From Blastococcus sp. PRF04-17 (GTDB lineage: Bacteria > Actinomycetota > Actinomycetes > Mycobacteriales > Geodermatophilaceae): a DNA stretch of 64,000 bases. Made by a program: the position numbers and the translations under genes. The notes beneath the pieces are model-generated. The model did no database searches and was not told the DNA's origin. It was given only the letters and a program-made list of their open reading frames with translations. The stretch spans positions 4,092,001 to 4,156,000 of the forward strand of contig NZ_CP095412.1 of NCBI RefSeq assembly GCF_023016265.1. Direction: 5' to 3'. Of this stretch, positions 53,042 to 61,729 are shown piece after piece (positions within the stretch are counted from its first letter, which is position 1; every line of letters begins with the position of its first letter).

Positions 53042-54400
53042 GTGCTCGCACGTCTCCGCCGCGTCCCGTTCGCGGCACAGGTCCTCCTGGCCCTCGTCCT
53101 CGGCGTCGTCCTGGGCTTCGTCGCCCGCGAGATCGGCCCCGTCGCCGACGGCTCGCCCAACTGGCTGACCAGCACCCTGCAGACCATCGGCGGCACCTTC
53201 GTGACGCTGCTGAAGGCGCTGGTCCCGCCGCTGATCGTCACCGCGGTGATCGTCAGCATCGCCAACCTCAAGCAGGTCTCGAACGCCGCGCGCCTGGCCG
53301 GCCAGACGCTGCTGTGGTTCGGCATCACCGCGCTGATCGCCGTGGCCATCGGCATCGGCCTGGGCCTGCTCACCGAGCCCGGCCGCAACAGCTCCGTGGA
53401 CGCGTCGGCGCAGACCGACCCCGGCACCACCGGCTCCTGGTGGGACTTCCTCAACGGTGTGGTGCCCGGCAACATCCTCGGGCTGCAGGGTTCGGCAGGT
53501 GACGACGGCTCCGTCGGCCTGTCGTTCAACGTGCTGCAGCTGATCGTCATCGCCGCTGCCGTCGGCATCGCGGCGCTCAAGGTCGGCGACGCGGCCGAGC
53601 CGTTCCTCGGCTTCGTGCGCTCTGCGCTGACGATCGTCCAGAAGGTGCTCTGGTGGGTCATCCTGCTGGCGCCGCTGGGCACCGTCGGCCTGATCGGCAA
53701 CGCCGTCGCGAGCTACGGCTGGAACTCGCTCGGCTCGCTCGGTGTCTTCGCCGGTGCGGTGTACGCGGGCCTGGCGCTGGTGCTGTTCGTCGTCTACCCG
53801 GTGCTGCTGCGCCTGCACGGCCTCTCGCCGCTGCGCTGGTTCGCCGGCGCGTGGCCGGCCATCCAGCTGGCATTCGTGTCCCGCTCCTCGATCGGCACCC
53901 TGCCGGTGACCGAGCGGGTGACCGAGCAGAACCTGGGTGTCCCGCGGTCCTACGCCTCGTTCGCCGTGCCGCTGGGCGCGACGACGAAGATGGACGGCTG
54001 CGCGGCGATCTACCCGGCGCTGGCGGCGATCTTCGTCGCGCAGTTCTTCGGCGTCGACCTGTCGATCACCGACTACCTGCTCATCGTCCTGGTGTCGGTC
54101 GTCGGATCGGCCGCCACCGCCGGCGTGACCGGCGCGGTCGTCATGCTGACGCTCACGCTGTCGACCCTCGGCCTGCCGCTGGCCGGCGTCGGGCTGCTGC
54201 TGGCGATCGACCCGATCCTCGACATGGGCCGCACCGCGGTGAACGTCGCGGGCCAGGCGCTCGTGCCGACGATCGTGGCCAAGCGCGAGGGCATCCTGGA
54301 CGTCGAGCGCTACCGGTCCGGCCGCCCGGCCGAGCCGCTGGCACCGGTCGAGCGGACCGGCGGTGTGGACGCCGATCTGCGTCAGCCCGCCACGGTCTGA
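53042..54400 (+). CDS. dicarboxylate/amino acid:cation symporter (DAACS, GltP/DctA type)
   Basis: 452 aa. Eight helices and two re-entrant loops. HP1 serine-rich tip SRSSIGTLPV near residue 280, TM7 motif TTKMDGCA near 315, HP2 region, and TM8 IDPILDMGRTAVNVAGQ near 390 that binds the carboxylate substrate and cations. It imports glutamate, aspartate or C4 acids with protons or Na. GTG 53042 has GAAAGG about 10 bases upstream. A hairpin follows the stop. Confidence 0.92.
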   Translation: MLARLRRVPFAAQVLLALVLGVVLGFVAREIGPVADGSPNWLTSTLQTIGGTFVTLLKALVPPLIVTAVIVSIANLKQVSNAARLAGQTLLWFGITALIAVAIGIGLGLLTEPGRNSSVDASAQTDPGTTGSWWDFLNGVVPGNILGLQGSAGDDGSVGLSFNVLQLIVIAAAVGIAALKVGDAAEPFLGFVRSALTIVQKVLWWVILLAPLGTVGLIGNAVASYGWNSLGSLGVFAGAVYAGLALVLFVVYPVLLRLHGLSPLRWFAGAWPAIQLAFVSRSSIGTLPVTERVTEQNLGVPRSYASFAVPLGATTKMDGCAAIYPALAAIFVAQFFGVDLSITDYLLIVLVSVVGSAATAGVTGAVVMLTLTLSTLGLPLAGVGLLLAIDPILDMGRTAVNVAGQALVPTIVAKREGILDVERYRSGRPAEPLAPVERTGGVDADLRQPATV

Positions 54401-54440
54401 GAAAGGGCCCGGTCCTCCCTCGGGAGGGCCGGGCCCGTCG
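54398..54440. terminator. bidirectional terminator; short variant of the post-stop element
   Basis: GGGCCCGGTCCTCCC (54405-54419) pairs with 54422-54436 with a single G-T wobble. It starts with TGAGAAAGG directly at the symporter stop, as in copy 1 at 11387-11452, but lacks the CCCCTCGC middle. It also lies at the 3' end of the convergent lipoprotein gene. Confidence 0.75.
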
Positions 54441-54443
54441 TCG

Positions 54444-55298
54444 TCACCGGGTCAGGTCCTCGCAGCCGGACTCGTCGGGCAGCAGGGGGCGGAAGGTGAC
54501 CGACCACCGATCGCCGTCCGGGGTCGTCCACGGGGTGAGCTGGGTGGCGCCCGCAGCCGCCTCCAGCAGCGGCGCCACCTCGGTGCCGGTGACCGTTGCG
54601 CAGCTGAAGCCGGGCGGACCGGGCAGCGGTGCGCCCGGGAGCTCCGGTCCGGGCCAGGGCATGGCCGGGTAGTCGAGCCCGTCGCCCGGGTCGGTCCACG
54701 GGGCGGTGATCACCGCGACGGCGGACGGCTCGTAGGCGGTCGTGTCCGTCATCCCGAGGTCGGTCAGCGAGTTCAGCAGCTCGGCGAGACGGTCCCTCGC
54801 GGCCGCCTGGTCGGCGGTCACCCCCTGGGCGCTCCCGCCCTCCGGCGTCTCCCACAGCGCGTAGACCTCGCGGACGTACGTGTCGTCGGCCGTCACGAGG
54901 GTGAAGCGGGTGGTGAAGGCGTCGGCCACCGGTGGCGAGCCCAGATCCCCGGTCTCGGCGACCCCGGCCGCCAGGGCCCGGTCGACGACGTCCTGCACCT
55001 GGGCCTGGTCGATCTCCTGCACCTGCACGTTCGGCAGCGCCGGGCCGGGATGGATCGCGGGCACCGGGCCCTGGGTGATCACCTGTCCGTCGGCGTAGAC
55101 CGCCACGACGGGCAGCCGTCCCACGGCCGCCGACGGCATGACGAATCCACCGGTCTGGTCCACCCGGAGCACGAGACCCGCGGCCGGAGCAGGCTCCGCC
55201 GACGACGGTTCGGGTGCCTCGTCGGCCGTCCCGCGGGCGCCACAGGCGGACAGCAGGAGCAGCACGGCCAGCGCGGCGGGCCGGAGGGAGCGCCTCAT
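54444..55298 (-). CDS. putative secreted lipoprotein
   Basis: 284 aa. Signal peptide with Arg-Arg n-region, hydrophobic core and lipobox LSAC (Cys19). A low-complexity Pro/Glu/Ala linker follows, then a domain with VVAVYADGQVITQGPVPAI near 62 and two Cys (FSCAT, SGCEDL) in the C-terminal part that could form a disulfide. No family recognised. The start is ATG 55298 because TACGGT (55311-55306) lies seven bases before it, a leaderless signal; ATG 55304 is then inside the promoter spacing. Function unknown. Confidence 0.75.
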   Translation of the reverse strand: MRRSLRPAALAVLLLLSACGARGTADEAPEPSSAEPAPAAGLVLRVDQTGGFVMPSAAVGRLPVVAVYADGQVITQGPVPAIHPGPALPNVQVQEIDQAQVQDVVDRALAAGVAETGDLGSPPVADAFTTRFTLVTADDTYVREVYALWETPEGGSAQGVTADQAAARDRLAELLNSLTDLGMTDTTAYEPSAVAVITAPWTDPGDGLDYPAMPWPGPELPGAPLPGPPGFSCATVTGTEVAPLLEAAAGATQLTPWTTPDGDRWSVTFRPLLPDESGCEDLTR

Positions 55299-55402
55299 GG
55301 TCATGACCGTAGGACGGCCGACGGCGCCTCCGGGTTGCCCCGGGGAGGACACGAAATCATCACGAAGTCACCGCGACGGGCCACCGGGTACCGTCGGCCA
55401 CC

Positions 55403-56074
55403 GTGCGCCTGGTCATCGCCCGTTGCTCCGTGGACTACATCGGGCGGCTCACCGCCCACCTGCCGATGGCCTCGCGCCTCCTGCTGGTGAAGGCCGACGG
55501 CTCGGTCTCGATCCACGCCGACGACCGCGCGTACAAGCCGCTGAACTGGATGAGCCCGCCCTGCACCCTCAAGGAGGAGCTGGCCGACGGGTCGGGCACC
55601 TGGACGGTCACGAACAAGGCCGGCGAGCAGCTGATCATCACCATCGAGGCCGTGGAGCACGACTCCAGCCACGAGCTCGGCGTGGACCCCGGCCTGCAGA
55701 AGGACGGCGTGGAGGCCGAGCTGCAGCGGCTGCTGGCCCTGCACGTGGAGACCTTCGGCCAGGGCTGGTCGCTGGTCCGGCGCGAGTACCCGACCGCGAT
55801 CGGCCCGGTGGACCTGCTGTGCCGCGACGCCGCGGGCGCCGTCGTGGCGGTGGAGATCAAGCGCCGCGGCGAGATCGACGGCGTCGAGCAGCTGACCCGG
55901 TACCTGGAGCTGCTCAACCGCGATCCGCTGCTCGCCCCGGTCAAGGGGGTGTTCGCCGCGCAGGAGATCAAGCCGCAGGCGCGGGTGCTCGCCCAGGACC
56001 GCGGCATCGACTGCGTGACCGTCGACTACGCCGTCCTCAAGGGCACCGACGACCCCTCCGCCCGGCTCTTCTGA
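55403..56074 (+). CDS. nucS: mismatch-specific endonuclease NucS
   Basis: 223 aa. It cuts both strands at mismatches and carries out the non-canonical mismatch repair of actinobacteria, which lack MutS/MutL. N-terminal DNA-binding beta domain (1-110) and a RecB-like nuclease domain with catalytic residues in [10 protein letters not shown] (Asp) and VAVEIKRRG (Glu, Lys). The C-terminal SARLF fits the short clamp-binding tail through which NucS contacts the beta sliding clamp. GTG 55403 follows TACCGT (55389-55394) by eight bases: leaderless. Its last 49 bases overlap the convergent M28 peptidase gene. Confidence 0.95.
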   Translation: MRLVIARCSVDYIGRLTAHLPMASRLLLVKADGSVSIHADDRAYKPLNWMSPPCTLKEELADGSGTWTVTNKAGEQLIITIEAVEHDSSHELGVDPGLQKDGVEAELQRLLALHVETFGQGWSLVRREYPTAIGPVDLLCRDAAGAVVAVEIKRRGEIDGVEQLTRYLELLNRDPLLAPVKGVFAAQEIKPQARVLAQDRGIDCVTVDYAVLKGTDDPSARLF

Positions 56075-57204
56075 CCCCTCCCGGCCGGCTGGAGCCAGCC
56101 GGCCAGGGCGGCGGTGTTCATCCGCAGGATCTCGACGGCCAGCTCCGTGGTCACCGTGGCGAGCACGTCGCGATCGCTGTGGATGTTGCCGTTCGCGCTG
56201 TCGGCTCCCTCGATCGTGAGCACCGCCGGGATGCCGGCGTCGATGAAGGGCACGTGGTCGCTGGCGAAGGGTCGCAGCGACGTCTCGACGGCGAGCCCGG
56301 TGTACGTCGCCGCCGCGGCCGCCAGGTCGTCGATCAGCCCCTGCGACAGCGGCGCCCCCTCGAGCAGCACGGCGGGTGCCGCGGTGTTCAGCGAACCCAC
56401 CATGTCGAGGTTGAGCACCGCCCGGATGCGAGCCCGCTCCTCCGGCGGCAGGGCGGCCACGTACTGGCGGCTGCCGTGCAGGCCCTGCTCCTCGCCGCCG
56501 AAGAGGATCACCCGCAGGTCGTGTAGCCAGGTCCGCCCGGCGAGCACCCGGCCCAGTTCGAGCGCCCCGGCCGATCCGCTGCCGTTGTCGTCGGCCCCCG
56601 GCGCGGGGGCGGAGGGCCCGCCGGCGAGGTTGACCGAGTCCAGGTGGGCGGTCACCAGGACGACGCCCCGGTCCGCGTCGGCGGTACCGGGCAGATCGGC
56701 CAGGACGTTGGTGCTCGACCCGCTGCCCACGGTGATCGAGTGGCGGGTGACCGCGAGACCGGCGTCGGTCAGCCGGGTGCAGACCCACTCGACCGCCTCG
56801 CGGAACCCGGTGCTCCACGAGTGCCGGGTCGGCAGGCCGGTCAGGAACGCCAGCGACGCGTCGAACGACTCCGCCGAGAGGTCCGACAGGAGCGCCGCGA
56901 CGTCGTCGTCGACGGCGCGGGCCGCCGCCACCGGCCGGCCGACGACGACGGTGCCCAGCGGCAGCGGCTCGACCCGCCAGTCGGCGTGCTCGGCGGCCTC
57001 CGCCCGGCGGGGCGCCGGCACTCCCGACAGGTCGACGACCAGGTGCCGGCCGTGGTCCAGCAGGACGGGCACCTCCGGGTGCGCGGCCTGGAAGGACCGG
57101 CCGACCTGGGTCACCAGGGCCGGCCGGCCGGCGCGGCCGGCCGCCGGCCACTCGAAGACCTGCTCGCCGAAGCGGGCCTGCGCCTCGCCCACAGCCTGCG
57201 TCAT
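56026..57204 (-). CDS. M28 family zinc aminopeptidase
   Basis: 392 aa, no signal peptide visible. Dizinc site: His and Asp in VTAHLDSVN near 193, bridging Asp in [11 protein letters not shown] near 212, Glu-Glu in [13 protein letters not shown] near 245, Asp in LNLDMVGS near 275 and His in [10 protein letters not shown] near 325. The first 110 residues form an extra N-terminal domain of unknown role. It cleaves N-terminal residues from peptides. Third gene of an operon with an M43 endoprotease and a small protein; ATG 57204 overlaps the stop of the small gene (ATGA). Confidence 0.9.
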   Translation of the reverse strand: MTQAVGEAQARFGEQVFEWPAAGRAGRPALVTQVGRSFQAAHPEVPVLLDHGRHLVVDLSGVPAPRRAEAAEHADWRVEPLPLGTVVVGRPVAAARAVDDDVAALLSDLSAESFDASLAFLTGLPTRHSWSTGFREAVEWVCTRLTDAGLAVTRHSITVGSGSSTNVLADLPGTADADRGVVLVTAHLDSVNLAGGPSAPAPGADDNGSGSAGALELGRVLAGRTWLHDLRVILFGGEEQGLHGSRQYVAALPPEERARIRAVLNLDMVGSLNTAAPAVLLEGAPLSQGLIDDLAAAAATYTGLAVETSLRPFASDHVPFIDAGIPAVLTIEGADSANGNIHSDRDVLATVTTELAVEILRMNTAALAGWLQPAGRGQKSRAEGSSVPLRTA

Positions 57205-57518
57205 GTCGACCTCCGTCGTACCTCGAGCCGGTCGGGGGCCAGGTGCACCACCTCGAGCACCTGATGCCCGCCCCGGTCGGTGCTCACCGACACCGAGCCG
57301 GCGTCCGCGGTGGACCAGCGGCCCGGCACCGGCTCGCGGGCGTCCCCCCGGCCGATGGCCCACTCGGTGAAGGAGCCGTCGTCGGCGAACTCGATGCCGT
57401 CCCGCCCCCGCGCCGGCGGGAAGGGGTGGTCGGCCGGCCGGTAGACCGCGACGTCGCCGTGGTCCTCCTCGAACGAGTGCAGCCACCGGCCGGCGAGACC
57501 CTGGATGGGCACGGACAT
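57201..57518 (-). CDS. small beta-rich protein of unknown function between two metallopeptidase genes
   Basis: 105 aa. A single domain with alternating strands and the pattern GRWLHSFEEDHGDV, YRPADHPFPPARGRDGIEF, DDGSFTEWAIG, VPGRWST and VLEVVHLAPDRLEVR: lipocalin-like. Similar stand-alone proteins occur in other bacteria without known function. It begins five bases after the M43 stop and overlaps the M28 start, so all three are made together. A role as inhibitor or folding partner of a protease is possible but not shown. No signal peptide. Confidence 0.7.
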   Translation of the reverse strand: MSVPIQGLAGRWLHSFEEDHGDVAVYRPADHPFPPARGRDGIEFADDGSFTEWAIGRGDAREPVPGRWSTADAGSVSVSTDRGGHQVLEVVHLAPDRLEVRRRST

Positions 57519-57523
57519 CCGGC

Positions 57524-58540
57524 TCAGGCCGAGGAGGCCAGGCTGGAGGACCGGATGAGCGACGAGCGGACGACGTCCAGGCAGGCCTCCATCCGGGCCG
57601 CCTGCCCCCGCGTGAACATGACCATTCCCCGGTCGTCGGTGTAGTCCATGAAGTCGTAGAACAGGTCGCCGTTCGGACCGTTGCCGCACGTGACGTGCGG
57701 GAACGTCGGCACGCCGAAGTTCGGGCCCGCCGCGTTCGGGGTGTCGTCGACCTCGTCCGTGCCGCCGCACCCGGTGCCGTCGTCGCCCCAGATGTGGAAC
57801 AGGTTGAGGTAGTGACCCACCTCGTGGGTGGTCGTCCGGCCGAGGTCGAAGGGGGCGGCGGCGGTGCCGGTGGTGCCGAAGGCGGTGTGCAGGCTGACCA
57901 CGCCGTCGGTCTCCGGCGGCCCGCCGGGGAACTGCGCGTAGCCCAGCAGGCCACCGGAGAGCTGGCAGACCCAGATGTTGAGGTAGCGGTCGGCCGGCCA
58001 GGGGTCGGCGCCCCCGGTGGCGCTGCTCTTGACCCGGTCGTCGGAGTCGAACGCGGTCACGTCGGTCTGCGTGCGGGTGATGCCCGAGGTAGCGAACCCG
58101 TCCGGGTCGGTGGTCGCCAGCTCGAACTCGATGCGGGTGTCGGCGATCAGGGCGGTGAACGGCTCGGGCACGATGCCGATGTCGTCGTTGGTGCCGCGGA
58201 AGTCCCGGTTCAGCACGTCGATCTGGCTGCGGACCTGCTCGTCGGAGAGGTTCTGCGCCTCGGTCCGCCAGACCACGTGGACCACGACCGGGATGCGCGC
58301 GACGCCCTCGAAGCGGTCCATCCCCCCGGCGGCCAGGAAGGCCAGCGTGCCGTTCTCGATCGCCGACCGGGCGTCCCGGTAGGCGGCCGACTCGTTGAGC
58401 AGCCGGCGGTGCACCACCATCGCGCCGCAGCCGCGGCGGGCCGGTACGTCGTCCTGCGGGCCGCGCGGGCCGACGATGTTCGGGGGGTCCATCGCGGTGC
58501 TGCCCGAGTCCCGCGGCGTGCTGTTCTCGTTGTCGGTCAT
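57524..58540 (-). CDS. M43 (pappalysin/cytophagalysin) zinc metalloprotease
   Basis: 338 aa. Metzincin signature [14 protein letters not shown] (about residue 242) with three zinc His and catalytic Glu, and the Met-turn in [15 protein letters not shown] near 305. The central domain begins at about 85 ([20 protein letters not shown]). Two Cys-rich spots (GTGCGG; HVTCGNG) suit extracellular use. The N-terminus ([13 protein letters not shown]) has no evident signal peptide, so export may be non-classical or the protein acts inside. ATG 58540 has GAAGGGACGG upstream. First gene of the protease operon. Confidence 0.9.
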   Translation of the reverse strand: MTDNENSTPRDSGSTAMDPPNIVGPRGPQDDVPARRGCGAMVVHRRLLNESAAYRDARSAIENGTLAFLAAGGMDRFEGVARIPVVVHVVWRTEAQNLSDEQVRSQIDVLNRDFRGTNDDIGIVPEPFTALIADTRIEFELATTDPDGFATSGITRTQTDVTAFDSDDRVKSSATGGADPWPADRYLNIWVCQLSGGLLGYAQFPGGPPETDGVVSLHTAFGTTGTAAAPFDLGRTTTHEVGHYLNLFHIWGDDGTGCGGTDEVDDTPNAAGPNFGVPTFPHVTCGNGPNGDLFYDFMDYTDDRGMVMFTRGQAARMEACLDVVRSSLIRSSSLASSA

Positions 58541-58757
58541 GCCTGTCGCCGTCCCTTCGTTCCCCACGGGGCGCGGTGCCCCCCGGGCGGCTGAGGGGCG
58601 ACCGCCACTCCTCGGGCGGTCGCTGTCGGGAGGAGACCGGGGACTCGGGCTGGGATACGCCGGCCGCGAGGCGGCTCGTCCACGGCGGGAAGGGTAGGGC
58701 GGATCGCTCGTCGGCGGTGCTCTTCCGTGCGCGGCTGTGGACGGCCAGGGTGCGTGC

Positions 58758-59537
58758 ATGACCCCACCCCGGCACGCGGACACCATCGACGACGTCCTCT
58801 CGCTGCTGGCCGACGTCGTGGACGAGGCGGTCCGGGACGCCGACCGCGTGGGGTACTTCGCCGCCCTGTACCGGCAGGTCACGGTGGCGATCGCCCGCGC
58901 GATCGACGACGGCGTCTTCGAGGACGGCGAGCGGATGAGCCGGCTCGACGCCGAGTTCGCCAACCGCTACTTCGCGGCGCTGCACGCCTGGCGGGCCGCG
59001 GGGACGCCGAGCCGGAGCTGGCGGGCCGCCTTCCGGGCCGGCGCCGACGCCGGGCCCGTGCTCGTGCAGCACCTCGTGCTGGGCGTCAACGCGCACATCA
59101 ACCTGGACCTCGCGGTGGCGTCGGCACGGCTGCTCCCCGGCGACGCCATCCACGGCCTGCGATCCGACTTCGACGCGGTGAACGAGATCCTCGCCGAGGA
59201 GCTGGCCCGGTTCCAGGTCGCGCTGGCCGATCTCTCGCCGCTGCTCGGCACGCTGGACGTCGTCCTCGGGCGGCTGGACGAGGAGATCGTCGGTTTCAAC
59301 ATCGAGAAGGCCCGCGGCGAAGCGTGGGACGCCGCGGTGCTGCTCGCCGCCCAGCCGCCCGACGCGCAGGAGGCGGGGGAGCGGATGCTCGACCGCTACG
59401 CCGCCGGCCTGGCTCGCATCGCCCTCGCGCCGCCGTTCCCGCTGACCGCGGCGCTGGACCTGCTCCGGGCCACGGAGCGGACGCCGGTCCCGGAGACGAT
59501 CCGCCGCCTCGACCGCGCCCGGGTTACCGGCCGGTAG
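58758..59537 (+). CDS. DUF5995 family protein
   Basis: 259 aa, helical and soluble. Recognised by [19 protein letters not shown] near residue 32, [18 protein letters not shown] near 60 and [16 protein letters not shown] near 105; this conserved NAHINLDL stretch marks the DUF5995 group found in actinobacteria. The His, Asn and Asp residues could bind a metal, and the fold may be HD-like, but no function is known. ATG 58758 is chosen; GTG 58737 in the same frame is less likely. Divergent from the protease operon (217 bases between). Confidence 0.8.
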   Translation: MTPPRHADTIDDVLSLLADVVDEAVRDADRVGYFAALYRQVTVAIARAIDDGVFEDGERMSRLDAEFANRYFAALHAWRAAGTPSRSWRAAFRAGADAGPVLVQHLVLGVNAHINLDLAVASARLLPGDAIHGLRSDFDAVNEILAEELARFQVALADLSPLLGTLDVVLGRLDEEIVGFNIEKARGEAWDAAVLLAAQPPDAQEAGERMLDRYAAGLARIALAPPFPLTAALDLLRATERTPVPETIRRLDRARVTGR

Positions 59538-59646
59538 CCACCGCGCACGCCGACGTCGCCGGATGAGACTGCGCCGGCAGGCGGCGAGATCCCCTGCGGA
59601 GCAGTGATGAGAGACTGCCCGCGATCCCGTCGTGAGGAGTGGCACC

Positions 59647-61427
59647 GTGGCCAGGGAACTGAACGAGGTCGGCGTCGTCGGACTGGGCACCATGGGTGCC
59701 GGCATCGCGGAGGTGCTCGCGCGCGCGGGCCTGACGGTCACGGCCGTCGACGTGAACGACGAGGCGGTGGCCCGGGGCAGGGCGCACGTCGAGCACTCCA
59801 CCGAGCGGGCGGTCGGCCGGGGCAAGCTGGACCCGGCCGAGCGCGAGGCGATCCTCGAGCGGCTCCGGTTCTCCACCTCGCTCGAGGACCTGGCGAACTC
59901 CGAGCTGGTCATCGAGGCCGTGCCCGAGCGCATGGAACTCAAGGCCGAGATCTTCGCCCAGCTCGACAAGATCTGCCCCCCGGACACGATCCTGGCCACC
60001 AACACCTCCAGCCTCTCGGTGACCGAGCTGTCGGTGGTCACCGGCCGGCCGAGCAAGGTCGTCGGGATGCACTTCTTCAACCCGGCGCCGGTCATGAAGC
60101 TGGTGGAGGTCGTGCAGACCGTCGTCACCGAGCCGTCGGTGATCGAGGACGTCGAGGCGCTGGCCGAGCGGCTGGGCAAGGTCGACGTCACCATCGGCGA
60201 CCGCGCCGGGTTCATCGCCAACGCGCTGCTCTTCGGCTACCTCAACCACGCCGTCTCGATGTACGAGAACCGCTACGCCAGCCGCGAGGACATCGACGCG
60301 GCCATGCGCCTGGGCTGTGGCCTGCCCATGGGCCCGTTGGCCCTGATGGACCTCATCGGCATCGACACCGCCTACGAGATCCTCGACACGATGTACAAGC
60401 AGTCGCGCAACCGGCTGCACGCGCCGAGCCCGATCATCAAGCAGATGATGACCGCGGGGCTGCTCGGCCGGAAGGTCGGCCGCGGCTTCTACACCTACGC
60501 CGAGCGCGACTCCGCGGAGGTCGTCCCCGATGCCCAGACGCCCACCGCCGGCGGGGCGGCCGAGGGCGCCCGTCCGGTCGAGACGGTCGGCGTCGTCGGC
60601 TCCGGCACGATGGCCACCGGCATCATCGAGGTGGTGGCCAAGGGCGGTTACGACGTCCGGTTCGTCGCCCGGACCCCCGAGAAGGTCGAGGCGGTGCACA
60701 CGGCGCTCGCCAAGTCGCTGGAGAAGCAGGTCCAGCGCGGCCGGCTCGACGAGGGGACCCGGGACGAGGTCCTCGGCCGCGTCGACGGTACGACGTCGCT
60801 CGACGAGCTCGCCGACCGCGACCTCGTCATCGAGGCCGTCGTCGAGTCGCTGTCGGTCAAGGAGGCGCTGTTCGCCAACCTCGGCGAGATCGCCAAGCCC
60901 GGCGCCGTGCTGGCGACCACGACCTCCAGCCTGCCGGTCATCGAGTGTGCGAAGGCCAGCGGCGGCCGTCCGACGTCGTCGGCATGCACTTCTTCAACCC
61001 CGCGCAGGTCATGAAGCTGGTCGAGGTGGTGTCCACGATCTCGACCGCGCCCGACGTGGCGGCCACCGCGCACGCGGTCTCCCAGCAGCTCGGCAAGCAC
61101 GCGGTGTCCTGCACCGACCGCGCCGGGTTCATCGTCAACGCGCTGCTGTTCCCCTACCTCAACGACGCGGTGAAGATGCTCGAGGCGCACTACGCGACCG
61201 CCGACGACATCGACGCCGCCATGAAGGTCGGCTGCGGCTATCCGATGGGCCCCTTCGAGCTGCTGGACGTGGTCGGCCTCGACGTCTCCCTGGCGATCGA
61301 GCGGGAGCTCTACACCGAGTTCCGCGAGCCCGGGTTCGCGCCGGCGCCGCTGCTCGAGCACCTGGTCACCGCCGGCTACCTCGGGCGCAAGACCGGCCGC
61401 GGGTTCCGCGACTACGCCGGCCGCTGA
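59647..61427 (+). CDS. tandem 3-hydroxyacyl-CoA (3-hydroxybutyryl-CoA) dehydrogenase, frame interrupted once
   Basis: 593 aa once one base is restored. Two complete HAD units in a row. Unit 1: GLGTMGAGIAEVLA near residue 11, NTSSLSVTEL and VVGMHFFNPAPVMKLVEVV, then PMGPLALMDLIGID. Unit 2: GSGTMATGIIEVVA near 320, TTSSLPVIE, VVGMHFFNPAQVMKLVEVV and PMGPFELLDVVGLD. It oxidises 3-hydroxyacyl-CoA with NAD. The frame breaks at 60961-60967 inside GGCGGCC: AKAS is followed by GRPSDVVGMHFF only if one C is added, exactly as in unit 1 (GRPSKVVGMHFF). The start is GTG 59647, with GAGGAG eight bases upstream. Confidence 0.92.
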
Positions 61428-61432
61428 CGCGG

Positions 61433-61729
61433 GTGCCCCGGAGGAGGAGGGGCCCCACGCCGCGCCGCGCGCCGGTCGCCCGGCAGGAGACGGTCGAGGA
61501 GGCGCCGGACGGCGACTGGGTCGTCCGGACGCTGACCGGGTCGGCCACGGGCAAGACCTACCGGTGCCCGGGGTGCGACCAGGAGATCCGGCCGGGGACG
61601 CCGCACGTGGTGACCTGGCCCGCCTACGCCCGCGCCTCCGACCTCGATCCGTGGGACGTCGACTCGGCGGCGGACTGGCGGCGGCACTGGCACACCACCT
61701 GCTGGCGGGCGCGGGTCAACCGCCGCTAA
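61433..61729 (+). CDS. small zinc-finger-like protein
   Basis: 98 aa. A basic N-terminus, then TGKTYRCPGCDQEIRPGTPHVV and HWHTTCWRARVNRR: Cys-x2-Cys, His and a final Cys make a probable single zinc site. Proteins of this type are widespread in actinobacteria and often mislabelled ATP/GTP-binding protein; I see no P-loop. It may bind nucleic acid. It starts five bases after the dehydrogenase stop (GTG 61433). Its stop overlaps the convergent sortase gene by four bases. Confidence 0.8.
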   Translation: MPRRRRGPTPRRAPVARQETVEEAPDGDWVVRTLTGSATGKTYRCPGCDQEIRPGTPHVVTWPAYARASDLDPWDVDSAADWRRHWHTTCWRARVNRR

